Source: Blastopirellula marina (lineage in GTDB: Bacteria; Planctomycetota; Planctomycetia; Pirellulales; Pirellulaceae). Taken from it: a DNA stretch of 64,000 nucleotides. The position numbers and the translations under genes are program-made. The stretch covers positions 62,001-126,000 of the forward strand of contig NZ_PUIA01000081.1 in the NCBI RefSeq assembly GCF_002967715.1, in the 5' to 3' direction. Under the pieces are notes generated by a model. The model made no database searches, was not told where the DNA came from, and was given only the letters and a program-made list of their open reading frames with translations. Numbering within the stretch: position 1 is the first letter of the stretch; each line of letters opens with the position of its first letter. Shown piece after piece: positions 17,180 to 25,798 of the stretch.

Positions 17180-18385
17180 ATGCCTGACTTCGCTTATGTC
17201 GCACGTAACCTGCAGGGCCAAAAGGTCACTGGCAAGTTGACTGCGCAGACCGAAGGAGAGGTCATCAATTCGCTGAACGCGAAGCACCTCTTTCCGATCG
17301 AAGTCAAGCTGGAAAAACAAGGTGCCCGCTTCCGTATTGGTGGAAAGCGAGTCAGTCCGCAGCAAGCGGCGAACTTCTATGCTCAGCTGGCCTCGCTGGT
17401 TCGCAGCGGTGTGCCGTTGATGCGATCGCTCAACGTGCTTTACGATCAGGCCTCGAACCCGGCCCTCAAATCAGTGCTGGAAGACATTCGTGGCCGTGTC
17501 GAAGAAGGGGAGCCGCTCGACTCGGCCATGGCACGCCATCCGCGTGCTTTCAGCGACATGGCCATCAACATGGTTCGTGCCGGTGCCGAAGGTGGCTTCC
17601 TGGAAGATGCCTTGGAACGAGTTGCTGCGTTCACGGAAGAGCAAGAAGATCTGAAAGGCCGCACGCTCAGCGCACTCGCCTACCCAATCTTCCTGGCCGT
17701 CGTGGGCTCAGCCATTTTGACATTCCTGATCGTCTTCTTTGTGCCGAGCTTTGAAGAAATGTTCGCTCGTCTGCGAGAACGAGGGCAATTGCCGGCAATC
17801 ACCGACTGGCTCCTCTGGTTCAGCGGAACCTTGAACAGCTATGGATTGTTTATCTTGATAGGGATCATTGGTCTGTTCGCTTATTTGCGAACGGCTTTGA
17901 AATCGGAAACCGGCAAACGCCGACTCGACTATTTCAAAATCAAAGTTCCCCTGCTCGGTTCGATCATGCTTGATTTATCCGTCGCCAGGTTCTGCCGCGT
18001 GCTGGGCACGATGCTAAAAAATGGCGTTCCCATTCTGCGAGCTTTGGAAATCAGTCGCGAAGCCGCCGGCAACCGCATTCTGGCCACGGCCATTGAAGAA
18101 GCATCCGAGAACATTTCCTCAGGCGAATCGCTCGCTTCGCCCCTTAGCAGTTCTGGCTATTTCCCCAAGACGGTTGTGGAAATGATCAGCGTCGCGGAAG
18201 AATCGAACTCGCTCGACCGCGTCTTGGTCGAAATAGCCGACGGTTTGGAACGAAGAACAACACGGCGGCTCGACCTGGCAGTTCGCCTGTTAGAACCCAT
18301 TATGTTGTTGGTCATGGCGTTCATTGTGTTGATCGTCGTGATCGCATTGCTGCTGCCTGTCTTCCGGATGAGCAGTGCGTTGTAA
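17180..18385 (+). CDS. gspF: Type II secretion inner-membrane platform protein GspF
   Basis: 401 residues, the usual length. The start MPDFAYVARNLQGQKVTGKL is typical of GspF/PilC. Two repeated T2SSF domains are visible: about residues 65-190 (FYAQLASLVRSGVPLMRSL, then AEGGFLEDALERVAAF) and about 265-390 (FCRVLGTMLKNGVPILRAL, then SVAEESNSLDRVLVEIA), each ending in hydrophobic helices, with three transmembrane segments in all (near 167-190, 215-235 and 370-395). It couples the E ATPase to pseudopilin insertion. Lies 41 bases after gspE and 62 before gspG. Confidence 0.95.
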   Translation: MPDFAYVARNLQGQKVTGKLTAQTEGEVINSLNAKHLFPIEVKLEKQGARFRIGGKRVSPQQAANFYAQLASLVRSGVPLMRSLNVLYDQASNPALKSVLEDIRGRVEEGEPLDSAMARHPRAFSDMAINMVRAGAEGGFLEDALERVAAFTEEQEDLKGRTLSALAYPIFLAVVGSAILTFLIVFFVPSFEEMFARLRERGQLPAITDWLLWFSGTLNSYGLFILIGIIGLFAYLRTALKSETGKRRLDYFKIKVPLLGSIMLDLSVARFCRVLGTMLKNGVPILRALEISREAAGNRILATAIEEASENISSGESLASPLSSSGYFPKTVVEMISVAEESNSLDRVLVEIADGLERRTTRRLDLAVRLLEPIMLLVMAFIVLIVVIALLLPVFRMSSAL

Positions 18386-18447
18386 CACCAAGATATTAAT
18401 CGCGCTTTCGTAAGCAGACACACCCAATTTGTAAGGAGTAAAAGTTC

Positions 18448-18858
18448 ATGACCCATTCTCGACGTCGCCGCCGTGCGGTAACCGGTTTTACGCTCATTGA
18501 AGTTTTGTTGGTGCTTGTGATCCTGGTGATTCTCGGCTCGATCGTGGGTGTTTCCGTGTTTGGTGTCCAGAAACAAGCCCTCGAAAAGGCAGCCAAGACC
18601 CAGGTCGAAAGCATCGAGAGCGCCATCAAGTTCTACAAGTTGAACATGAACAAAGCTCCCGAATCGCTCGACAACCTGATCACCCAGCCTTCGGACGACA
18701 AGGGGAACAAGTGGAAAGGTCCTTACTGGGAAGAAGACACCATTCCGCTCGACCCATGGGAAAATGAATACCAGTACGAAGTCAACGGTGCAGACTACAA
18801 GGTCTGGTCGATGGGTCCTGACGGAGCCAGCGGCACCGAAGACGACATCAACGGCTAA
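18448..18858 (+). CDS. gspG: Major pseudopilin GspG
   Basis: 136 residues, preceded by AAGGAG nine bases upstream. A short basic leader ends in VTG, followed by the prepilin peptidase site G/FTLIEVLL with Glu at +5 and a hydrophobic helix (residues 14-38). The C-terminal part has the GspG pattern: ESIESAIKFYKLNMNKAPESLDNLI, KGPYWEEDTIPLDPWENEYQYEV and WSMGPDGASGTEDDI, which carries the calcium-site aspartates of major pseudopilins. It forms the bulk of the pseudopilus. A REP-like inverted repeat separates it from gspH. Confidence 0.96.
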   Translation: MTHSRRRRRAVTGFTLIEVLLVLVILVILGSIVGVSVFGVQKQALEKAAKTQVESIESAIKFYKLNMNKAPESLDNLITQPSDDKGNKWKGPYWEEDTIPLDPWENEYQYEVNGADYKVWSMGPDGASGTEDDING

Positions 18859-18885
18859 CATCCCAATTTGTTGAGAGCCAAGGTG

Positions 18886-18938
18886 GGTGCCATGCCCACG
18901 TCCGCGTGAGCATGCCACGCCGATGTGGACATGGCACC
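18886..18938. repeat. REP-like imperfect inverted repeat in the gsp operon
   Basis: Two 23-base arms, 18886-18908 (starting GGTGCCATGCCCACG) and 18916-18938, match at 20 of 23 positions in inverted orientation around the 7-base centre AGCATGC. It sits in the 108-base gap between gspG and gspH. It looks like a dispersed palindromic element rather than coding sequence; I did not see a second full copy in the window. Confidence 0.7.
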
Positions 18939-18966
18939 TGCCGTATAAAGAACCAGGCAAATTGCT

Positions 18967-19626
18967 TTGATCAGAATTCCAGCAATTCGAGGTATTCGCC
19001 ATGCTCCGCAGCCTTCCGCTGTCGGTGGCCGCCGTGCGTTTACATTGCTGGAACTTCTGTTGGTGCTGGCCATTCTCGTTGTGCTGGTGGGACTCGGGAC
19101 GCCGGCGGTCTACAACTCGCTGCAAGGGCATCGCCTGACGGTATCGGCCGAACAGGTTCAGACCTCCTTCATGCAGGCCCGAGTCGAGGCCATGGAGTCG
19201 GGCCGTATCCGGATGTTTCGCTTCCAGCAAGAGACAGGCAATTTCGCCGTGGCCCCGTTCGTTCGCAGCAGTGACGAACTGGAAAACAACATGGCCGGCA
19301 CCAGCCAAGGGATCGGCGTATCAAGCATCGTAGTCGATTCCGTCGAGGCGGAAACGATCAACGGCATGTTGGAAGAAGGGGTCGTTTTTGCCGGTGACAA
19401 TGTCGAAGCCGATATTCGCAGCTACACCTTAGAGCAAGAGCAAGGAGGTGACATGAACATCAGTGGATGGTCCCGCCCCATCTTGTTCTACCCCGACGGT
19501 ACCGCGGCGGACGCCACGGTGTTTCTTCGCGGGCAAGGCGGGACAATCACCTCGATCAAGCTACGTGGCCTGACAGGCATTGCTCGTATTCAAGATCCCG
19601 ATCTCGAAGATGGGGGTGTCGATTAA
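18967..19626 (+). CDS. gspH: Minor pseudopilin GspH-like
   Basis: 219 residues if the TTG at 18967 is the start; no ATG or GTG lies in a sensible place in this frame, and the Shine-Dalgarno is weak. The leader ends GGRRA, then FTLLELLLVLAILVVLVGLG, so the residue before the cleavage point is Ala rather than the usual Gly, while Glu +5 is kept. The rest (TVSAEQVQTSFMQARVEAMESGRIRMFRF) matches the GspH/FimT fold, and a C-terminal IILFYPDGT-like stretch (PILFYPDGTAAD) is typical of GspH. Three bases separate its stop from gspI. Probably a minor pseudopilin at the tip complex. Confidence 0.85.
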   Translation: MIRIPAIRGIRHAPQPSAVGGRRAFTLLELLLVLAILVVLVGLGTPAVYNSLQGHRLTVSAEQVQTSFMQARVEAMESGRIRMFRFQQETGNFAVAPFVRSSDELENNMAGTSQGIGVSSIVVDSVEAETINGMLEEGVVFAGDNVEADIRSYTLEQEQGGDMNISGWSRPILFYPDGTAADATVFLRGQGGTITSIKLRGLTGIARIQDPDLEDGGVD

Positions 19627-19629
19627 GCG

Positions 19630-20109
19630 ATGAATCCCCTACCTCACAACCGAAGCGGCTTCACGCTGATTGAAGTCATTCTGGCCCTCACTATCCTGGC
19701 AGTGTCTTTGGCACTTCTGGGGCAACTGGTTGGTCTTGGCTTTCAGAATGCCAAGCAAGCCCAGGGACTGACCGAAGCGCAGATGATTGCCGAGACGATC
19801 ATGGAAGAGATTGCGTTAGGCCTGATTCCGCCCGATCCGGTGACCGATATGAACGTCACCATGACGAGCGATCTCTCCACGCTCTCCGTTGAGCAAGATA
19901 CGCCGTGGGTTTATAGCATCAACTGGGAATCTGCTCCGGTCGATGGCCTGATCATGGTAGCCGTTCAAGTTCGCCGCGCCGGTGCCCAGTCTGCGGCAGA
20001 GAACGATTCGTTCCAGATCGTTCGTTGGATGCGTGACCCAGAACTGGCCCTGGAAGAAATCCCCGAGTCCAGTGATGGAGCTCCCCTGGAAGTTGGAGGG
20101 GCCATATGA
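19630..20109 (+). CDS. gspI: Minor pseudopilin GspI-like
   Basis: 159 residues. The leader MNPLPHNRSG is followed by FTLIEVILALTILAVSLALLGQLV, with Glu at +5 and a hydrophobic helix, and then AQMIAETIMEEIALGLIPP, a pattern seen in GspI (a helix continuing into the A-x-x-I-A-E-x-x-M region). The predicted C-terminal part is a small beta domain. In known systems GspI nucleates the I-J-K tip complex. Its stop overlaps the start of gspJ (ATGA), so translation is probably coupled. Confidence 0.85.
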   Translation: MNPLPHNRSGFTLIEVILALTILAVSLALLGQLVGLGFQNAKQAQGLTEAQMIAETIMEEIALGLIPPDPVTDMNVTMTSDLSTLSVEQDTPWVYSINWESAPVDGLIMVAVQVRRAGAQSAAENDSFQIVRWMRDPELALEEIPESSDGAPLEVGGAI

Positions 20110-21089
20110 TGAAACGCCAATTACAATCTGGCTTCACCCTGCTGGAAGTACTGCTGGCTTCGTCCTTATCGGTGCTGATCCTATTGGCCCTGGGGGGCGC
20201 TATCCAGTTTTATCTGTTCCAGGTGACCGACAGCCAGACCAGCATCGAGCAGGCTCAACTCGCCCGAGCCGTCATGCGTCGCATGGAGACCGACCTGCGA
20301 AGTGCCATCTGGAAAAATGAAATTGACTTCTCGTCCGTAGAATCCCTCGCAGCCGACTCGCTTGCTGGTGGAGCCGGGGACCTGGCCGCCAGTGCAGGCC
20401 TCGATCCCACCATGGCCGAAGATGCCTTGGCTGGTTCAAACACCCAGGAACTCGCTACGTCCGGAGTAATTCCGACCACGATCGGCCTGTACGGAAATGC
20501 CTATGAACTTCAGGTCGATATCAGCCGCATTCCGCGGATCGACGAGTACGATCCGCAGTACACCAGTTTCCGCTCGCGCGAAATCGGCGATATCCCCAGC
20601 GACATCAAGACCGTTACCTATTTCCTGTTGCAGCCTGGTGTGTCCTCTCTGGGTCACGGGACCGTCGGCGACGCAGGTATCACCGAAACGCAGTTTGGCC
20701 TGGTTCGGCGTGAGCTCGATCGTGCAGTCACGCAGTACGCATTGAACAACGGCGATTCGGCCAACCTGGATGCCTCGGCTGAGATCCTCGCCCCGGAAGT
20801 ATCTCTCGTTCAGTTTCGTTACTTCGACGGATTTACGTGGGTCGAAGAGTGGGACTCGGAAGCGATGGGGGGCCTTCCCATGGCGGTCGATGTGATCATC
20901 GCCATTCGCGATCACGACATGACCCAGGCACTGCTCTCGGGCGGTGCGGTCGAAACGCAGGTTGCCGATGCGACCAATCCCATGGGGCAGGTTTTCCGAA
21001 GATTGATTCGCATTCCGACCGCCAAGCCGTACGAAGAACCAGAAGAAACCGATTCGACCGACACGATGAGTGAGGATGCCGCCCTATGA
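20106..21089 (+). CDS. gspJ: Minor pseudopilin GspJ-like
   Basis: 327 residues, longer than the roughly 200 typical of GspJ. The leader MMKRQLQSG is followed by FTLLEVLLASSLSVLILLALGGAIQFY, with Glu at +5. The later part has QLARAVMRRMETDLRSAIW, the helix found in GspJ, and SLVQFRYFDGFTWVEEWDSEAMGGLPMAVDVIIAI, a strong GspJ signature. The extra length lies mostly in residues 80-150, with an Ala/Gly/Asp-rich stretch of low conservation. Overlaps gspI and gspK by ATGA at both ends. Confidence 0.87.
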   Translation: MMKRQLQSGFTLLEVLLASSLSVLILLALGGAIQFYLFQVTDSQTSIEQAQLARAVMRRMETDLRSAIWKNEIDFSSVESLAADSLAGGAGDLAASAGLDPTMAEDALAGSNTQELATSGVIPTTIGLYGNAYELQVDISRIPRIDEYDPQYTSFRSREIGDIPSDIKTVTYFLLQPGVSSLGHGTVGDAGITETQFGLVRRELDRAVTQYALNNGDSANLDASAEILAPEVSLVQFRYFDGFTWVEEWDSEAMGGLPMAVDVIIAIRDHDMTQALLSGGAVETQVADATNPMGQVFRRLIRIPTAKPYEEPEETDSTDTMSEDAAL

Positions 21090-22693
21090 GCACCTCCAGG
21101 CAAACCTTTCGATCGAAGCGTGGCGCGGTGTTATTCGTTGTCCTGGTGGTCGTGATGATGATCACCCTCTCGGCCTATGCCTACACCGAATTGATGTTCA
21201 TCGAGAACAAAGCAACACATCTCACCGGGCGACAGATTCAAGCCCGGAATGTTGCCGAGAGCGGCATCGCCATGCTGAACGTCTTCCTGGAACAAGAGCA
21301 GGAACTGATCGACGAGCAAGGTGGCATCTACGACAACCCAGACATCATGCGTGGCATTCTCGTCTACCCTGACGACACCGCCGAATCGCGTGGCCGATTT
21401 TCGGTTCTCGCCCCGGCCCTCAATGCCGATGGTTCAATCGAAGGGATTCGCTTCGGCCTGGAAGATGAATCGAGCCGAGTCAACTTGAATGCCTTACTGA
21501 TGTTGGAAAGTCAGACTGAAGGCTCAGGCCGAACACTTCTCATGGCCCTGCCAGGCATGAATGAAGAAATCGCCGACTGCATCCTCGACTACATCGACGA
21601 GGATGACGAACCCCGCGAACTCGGTGCGGAGTTCGATTACTACAACACGCTCGATCCGCCGTACAACCCGAAGAACGCCCCGCTGGAAACAGTTGAGGAA
21701 CTTCTACTCGTGCGTGGCGTGACGCCCGAACTACTGTTCGGCCGTGATACCAACCGCAATGGCCTGGTCGACGACCACGAATGGGCACCACCAGCCGATG
21801 GCGATCGCCAGGCCATGGAAATGCTGGAGTTAGTACCTGACCTTGGCTGGTCGTCGTACCTGACGCTGGTGAGCATGGAGAAGAACTACTCCAACACGGG
21901 TCAGCCCAAGATTTATCTGAACGAAGAGAATCTGCAAACCCTGCACGATAACATCACGGCCATTTTCCCCGTAGAGTACGCCGACTTCATCTGTGCCTAT
22001 CGCTTGTACGGTGGAAGCGGAAGTAGCAACCAAGGAAGCGGTGGCAACAGTGGCAGTGGAGGCAGCAGCAGCGGAAGTGGCGGCGGTGGTTCGGTTAGCC
22101 TCGATCTTTCGCAACAAGGCCAAACCAAGATTAACAACGTACTGGAACTGATCGGAGCGTCAGTTCAAGTGCAGCAAGGTAATCGCACCGTCAACATGCA
22201 GTCGCCCTTCGAGGACAGCGTTATTGCGATGAATGTCTATCTGCCAAGCATGATGGACAACATGACGATAAATCCCTCGCCGGTGATCCCTGGCCGAATC
22301 AACATCAACCAGGCACCGTACGAGGTGCTATTGGGAATCCCGGGCATGGACGAAGAAATTGCCGGGCAGATCCTTGAGCAGCGTCTCCCGGTTCCCGATC
22401 CAGAAGATCCTGTAACGCGTCACGAGACCTGGATCTTACTACGTGGCATCGTCACGACTCAGCAAATGATTTCTCTCTCGCCATTTGTGTGTGGCGGTGG
22501 TGATGTCTACAGAGCACAAGTGGTCGGCTACTTCGAGGATGGAAGTGCTTTCAGCCGCCAGGAAGTCGTGATCGACGCCACACAGCCCCAACCCAAGGTG
22601 ATGCTGTGGCGAGATATTTCCGAACTTGGCCGAGGGCATCCGTTGGAAGTTTTAGGAGTCGAATTGGGAATCGACGACGGACAAATCAACTGA
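21086..22693 (+). CDS. gspK: Tip pseudopilin GspK-like with Gly/Ser linker
   Basis: 535 residues. The leader ends RSKRG, then AVLFVVLVVVMMITLSAYAY, without Glu at +5, which is characteristic of GspK at the pseudopilus tip. NVAESGIAMLNVFLEQEQ follows. The helical domains carry helix-hairpin-helix-like motifs: DESSRVNLNALLML with ALPGMNEEIADCILDYIDEDDEPR, and RININQAPYEVLLGIPGMDEEIAGQIL near residues 404-430. An unusual Gly/Ser-rich linker at about 309-335 (GGSGSSNQGSGGNSGSG and more) splits the protein. Overlaps gspJ by ATGA; a 63-base gap precedes gspL. Confidence 0.9.
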   Translation: MSTSRQTFRSKRGAVLFVVLVVVMMITLSAYAYTELMFIENKATHLTGRQIQARNVAESGIAMLNVFLEQEQELIDEQGGIYDNPDIMRGILVYPDDTAESRGRFSVLAPALNADGSIEGIRFGLEDESSRVNLNALLMLESQTEGSGRTLLMALPGMNEEIADCILDYIDEDDEPRELGAEFDYYNTLDPPYNPKNAPLETVEELLLVRGVTPELLFGRDTNRNGLVDDHEWAPPADGDRQAMEMLELVPDLGWSSYLTLVSMEKNYSNTGQPKIYLNEENLQTLHDNITAIFPVEYADFICAYRLYGGSGSSNQGSGGNSGSGGSSSGSGGGGSVSLDLSQQGQTKINNVLELIGASVQVQQGNRTVNMQSPFEDSVIAMNVYLPSMMDNMTINPSPVIPGRININQAPYEVLLGIPGMDEEIAGQILEQRLPVPDPEDPVTRHETWILLRGIVTTQQMISLSPFVCGGGDVYRAQVVGYFEDGSAFSRQEVVIDATQPQPKVMLWRDISELGRGHPLEVLGVELGIDDGQIN

Positions 22694-22756
22694 TTTCTGC
22701 GGCCAGCCGAGCATTTTTCGGCACGCACCGATAAGCCTGCGAAATACAATAGAATT

Positions 22757-24388
22757 ATGGCTAAGAAACTCGCAATAGAATGGGACTCGCGATCTCTCCG
22801 CTTGGTGGTTGCCCGCCAGCGCGGATCGAGTATCGTCGTCGATCAAGCTCTACACATTCCGCTACCGATCCCTCCTGAAGGCACCGATCCAGGCCCTGTC
22901 GAAAGCCGGGTCGCTCGACTTCTAACCGAGCAAGTCGCGGCGCATGGACTGAGCAAATTACCTGCGATTGTGGCAATCAACCGATCATCGATCGAACTAC
23001 AGGTTGTCACCGTTCCACCCGTTCCCGATGACGAACTTCCCGACATTGTTCGCTATCAGGCAATACGTGAATGCACCAACCTGGGTGATGACGGTGTCGT
23101 CGACTTCGTTAAGATGCCCCCCACCGACGATGGCAAGTCACGCGTTCACGCCGCTGCGATTTCCGCCAAGACACTCAAAAGCTGTCAAAAGCTCTGCGAT
23201 CAGGCTCAGATCCAGCCGCAAAGCTTTTACGTTCGCTCGTTCGGTTCCGCTCATCTGGTTGCCAGTCAATCTCGACTTGCCGGACAGACGTTCCTGATCG
23301 TCGAACCCCTGGAGGATCGTGTCGAGCTGACGGTTGTTAGCCAAAGCAACGTGATCCTGACACGTTCGACACGCGTTCCCGGAGAACCCAATACCGACCA
23401 CTACACGCAGGCACTGCAGGGCGAAATTCGCCGCACAATGCTCGCCGCTCAGTCCAAGGGCACTTCCGAGTCGATCACGCAGATTGTGATCCTGGGCCAA
23501 CCGACTTCGCCTGAAACCTGGCGTTCGCTTGGGGAAGACCTGAAGGCCAAGGTTGAGTTTCTCGACCCGCTTTCGGCTGAGCACGTTTCGAGCAGCGTCC
23601 AGGTCGCACCGGAAATCGCCAGCCAGTTTGGTGCGTTGATCGGTACGCTGTTGGCCGATGGATCGGCGCATCAGGCAACGATCGACTTCCTTAACCCCCG
23701 TCGCAAACCAGACCCGCCAGACCGCAAGCGTATCTTTGTGTTGGCTGGTTTGGCCGCGGCCAGCGTGGTGCTGATGGCTACTTACCTGATGTACAGCGGC
23801 ATCGCCTCGCGCGACGCCGAGATCGCTGAGCTAAAAGAAAACATCGCCAAGCTCCAGAAGTCGAACAAACCACTGATCGCGATTGAAGATGAAGTCATCG
23901 AAATCGATAACTGGGTAACCTCGGATGTCCAGTGGCTTAACGAACTCTATCGGATGTCTAAGCAGCTTCCTTCGGCTGATGAAATGATCACCACCCGAAT
24001 CCACATGCAGCCCAGCAATGGCGAAGGGGGAACGACCGCTTTAGAAGGTTACGTTGCCGATCAGTCGGTGATTCGCAAGATCGAAACAAGCTTGATGGAC
24101 GAACACCATGCAGTGCTCGGCAAGGGTTCGCAGGAACGCGTCTATGGCGACAACTACACGATTAGCTTCCAGGAATACGTAACTATCACCCCGGACGGCA
24201 CCGACCGCTTTGCCCCGCGTGAAGACAACGACAAGTCCGAGCCAGTAGAGGAAGCTAAGAACGAGTCAGCAGAAGTTTCGACCGATGCCCCAAAGGATGA
24301 AGCTACACCGGCGGAAGCTCAAAACGAAGAAGCTGAATCGGCCGAACCAACCACCGACACCGTAAACACCTCAGGAGACCAGTCATGA
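22757..24388 (+). CDS. gspL: GspL-like inner-membrane protein (PilM-PilN-like)
   Basis: 543 residues. Residues 1-310 form an actin-like (PilM/GspL cytoplasmic) domain: LAIEWDSRSLRLVVARQRG at the start, SSIELQVVTVPPVPDDELPDIVRYQA and FLIVEPLEDRVELTV are typical. A transmembrane helix lies at about 325-346, followed by a coiled coil (AEIAELKENIAKLQK) and a PilN-like periplasmic domain up to about 480. The last 55 residues are a Glu/Ala/Thr-rich tail of low complexity. It should bind the E ATPase on the inside and the M-like protein in the periplasm. Its stop overlaps the next gene (ATGA). Confidence 0.85.
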   Translation: MAKKLAIEWDSRSLRLVVARQRGSSIVVDQALHIPLPIPPEGTDPGPVESRVARLLTEQVAAHGLSKLPAIVAINRSSIELQVVTVPPVPDDELPDIVRYQAIRECTNLGDDGVVDFVKMPPTDDGKSRVHAAAISAKTLKSCQKLCDQAQIQPQSFYVRSFGSAHLVASQSRLAGQTFLIVEPLEDRVELTVVSQSNVILTRSTRVPGEPNTDHYTQALQGEIRRTMLAAQSKGTSESITQIVILGQPTSPETWRSLGEDLKAKVEFLDPLSAEHVSSSVQVAPEIASQFGALIGTLLADGSAHQATIDFLNPRRKPDPPDRKRIFVLAGLAAASVVLMATYLMYSGIASRDAEIAELKENIAKLQKSNKPLIAIEDEVIEIDNWVTSDVQWLNELYRMSKQLPSADEMITTRIHMQPSNGEGGTTALEGYVADQSVIRKIETSLMDEHHAVLGKGSQERVYGDNYTISFQEYVTITPDGTDRFAPREDNDKSEPVEEAKNESAEVSTDAPKDEATPAEAQNEEAESAEPTTDTVNTSGDQS

Positions 24389-25581
24389 GCCAACGTGAAC
24401 GTGTCTTGGCCATCCTGGTAGGCGTCTGCTTACTGACGGTTGGTGGTTACTACTTTATGAGCCAGTATTCTTCAGCCCTGAGTAGTCGCGATCGTCAGAT
24501 CGAGACCCTCTCGAAGCGATTGAAGGAAGAAAAATTCGTCGAAGCCAAGGCGGAAATGGCGATGGACCGCCTGGTCACTTACCGCCAGCACGCGCTGCCG
24601 GAGAGTATTCGTGCTAGCCAATCGTTCTACCAGGAGCGTCTGCGCGAAACACTTGAGGCAACTGGTTTCAACGATATCGTCATCAAGCCGCTCAATGGAC
24701 GCCGGGGTGGCAATCACTACCAGCACATGTTTACCATTAACGGCCAAGCCACGATGGAACAATTCGTCCAATTCACTTACGAGTTCTACTCGTTCAACAT
24801 CCTGCATAAATTCACCAAGCTGACGATAATTCCTGTCAAGGATTCCGAGCTTCTCGACATCTCGATGAACGTCTCGGTACTCAGTGTGGACGGCACCGAT
24901 GAAGTCCCGCAGCCAGATGAAGTACGTCTGCCCAAGTTGGCCCACGGTAGCGCCAAAGACTATACCGACGTCATCCTGCAGCGGAATCTGTTTGCTCCGG
25001 CCAACAAGCCTCCTCTGTTCACCTCGAAGACCGAAGTCGAAGCGGAACTGGAACGTCCCCTGCGGTTTCGCCTGAGTGCCAGCGATCCCGATCGCAAAGA
25101 CCGCGTGACCTTCTTCCTGGGCAAGGATCCACCGCAAGGGGTCGAGCTTTCCGAAAGCGGTTCGCTTCAATGGACGCCAGGGGCCTTGGGGGAATACAAG
25201 ATTACGGTCGAAGCCCGCGATAACCGCCTTCCCCCCAAGAGCTCTACGCAAGAGCTTTTGGTTAAGGTCGTCGAGCCCAAGCCGGAACCGATGCCCGATA
25301 CGACGCCCAAGCGTCCCGAATTCGACGAAGCGAAGTTCACCTTCCTGACAGGTACGGTTGCTGTGGGTGGCCAGCCAAAGGCCTGGCTTAACAACCGGCC
25401 GAAGAATCAGCAGCTGAAACTGGGGCCTGGCGATACCTTCTCAGTCGGTACCCTCAAGGGGAAAGTCGTCGACGTAAAAGACCGTGAGGTAATCATCGAA
25501 ATCGAAGGGGACCTGCGAGTCCTCTCGATCGGGCAGCCCCTTGCCGAAGCCACCCCAATGGGCCCAGCCGGCGATCTTTAA
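24385..25581 (+). CDS. GspM/PilO-like protein fused to Ig-like and GspC/PilP-like domains
   Basis: 398 residues, starting in an ATGA overlap with gspL. Residues 8-25 are a transmembrane helix, 33-60 a coiled coil, and about 75-170 a ferredoxin-like domain as in GspM/PilO. Near 196-203 VILQRNLF resembles the R-N-L-F linker motif of GspC. Residues 213-297 look like a cadherin/Ig-type domain (RFRLSASDPDRKDRVTFFL, LQWTPGALGEYKITVEARDN). Residues 318-387 (LTGTVAVGGQPKAWLNN, LKLGPGDTF, GKVVDVKDREVIIEIEGD, LSIGQPL) match the GspC homology region or PilP fold that contacts the secretin. No separate gspC exists in the cluster, so this gene may do both jobs. A strong terminator follows. Confidence 0.75.
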   Translation: MSQRERVLAILVGVCLLTVGGYYFMSQYSSALSSRDRQIETLSKRLKEEKFVEAKAEMAMDRLVTYRQHALPESIRASQSFYQERLRETLEATGFNDIVIKPLNGRRGGNHYQHMFTINGQATMEQFVQFTYEFYSFNILHKFTKLTIIPVKDSELLDISMNVSVLSVDGTDEVPQPDEVRLPKLAHGSAKDYTDVILQRNLFAPANKPPLFTSKTEVEAELERPLRFRLSASDPDRKDRVTFFLGKDPPQGVELSESGSLQWTPGALGEYKITVEARDNRLPPKSSTQELLVKVVEPKPEPMPDTTPKRPEFDEAKFTFLTGTVAVGGQPKAWLNNRPKNQQLKLGPGDTFSVGTLKGKVVDVKDREVIIEIEGDLRVLSIGQPLAEATPMGPAGDL

Positions 25582-25623
25582 TCAATAGCCCGTCAAGGTT
25601 CAAAAAACCAACCGAATCCAACC

Positions 25624-25656
25624 ATGCCGTCAGCTAGCTGACGGCATTTTTCTTTT
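25624..25656 (+). terminator. Rho-independent terminator after the gsp E-M genes
   Basis: A perfect 24-base palindrome (12-bp arms, ATGCCGTCAGCT at 25624-25635) followed by TTTTTCTTTT. It lies 42 bases after the stop at 25581, in the direction of the operon, and should stop or reduce read-through into gspD. Confidence 0.88.
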
Positions 25657-25784
25657 AACGAGAGTTCGCCAGCCGTCAAAGTCTAACATGCTGGGAAAAT
25701 TTATCGCTTGTACCGGTTGGAATCGGTGTAGGGGTAATTCGTGTACTACCGAAAATTCCATGTAGTGCGAGGTGCGCGGTACTC

Positions 25785-25798
25785 CAGCTATATAGCTG
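25785..25798. promoter_or_regulatory. Perfect 14-bp palindrome upstream of gspD
   Basis: CAGCTATATAGCTG lies 24 bases before the gspD start, downstream of the terminator. It could be an operator or include a -10-like element (TATATA). Evidence is position and symmetry only. Confidence 0.4.

Noticed and set aside
18157-19308. Long minus-strand open frame (about 383 codons)
   Set aside because: It lies opposite gspF, gspG and gspH, whose frames carry clear family motifs, and the antisense protein has no recognisable pattern. High GC and codon bias produce such shadows.
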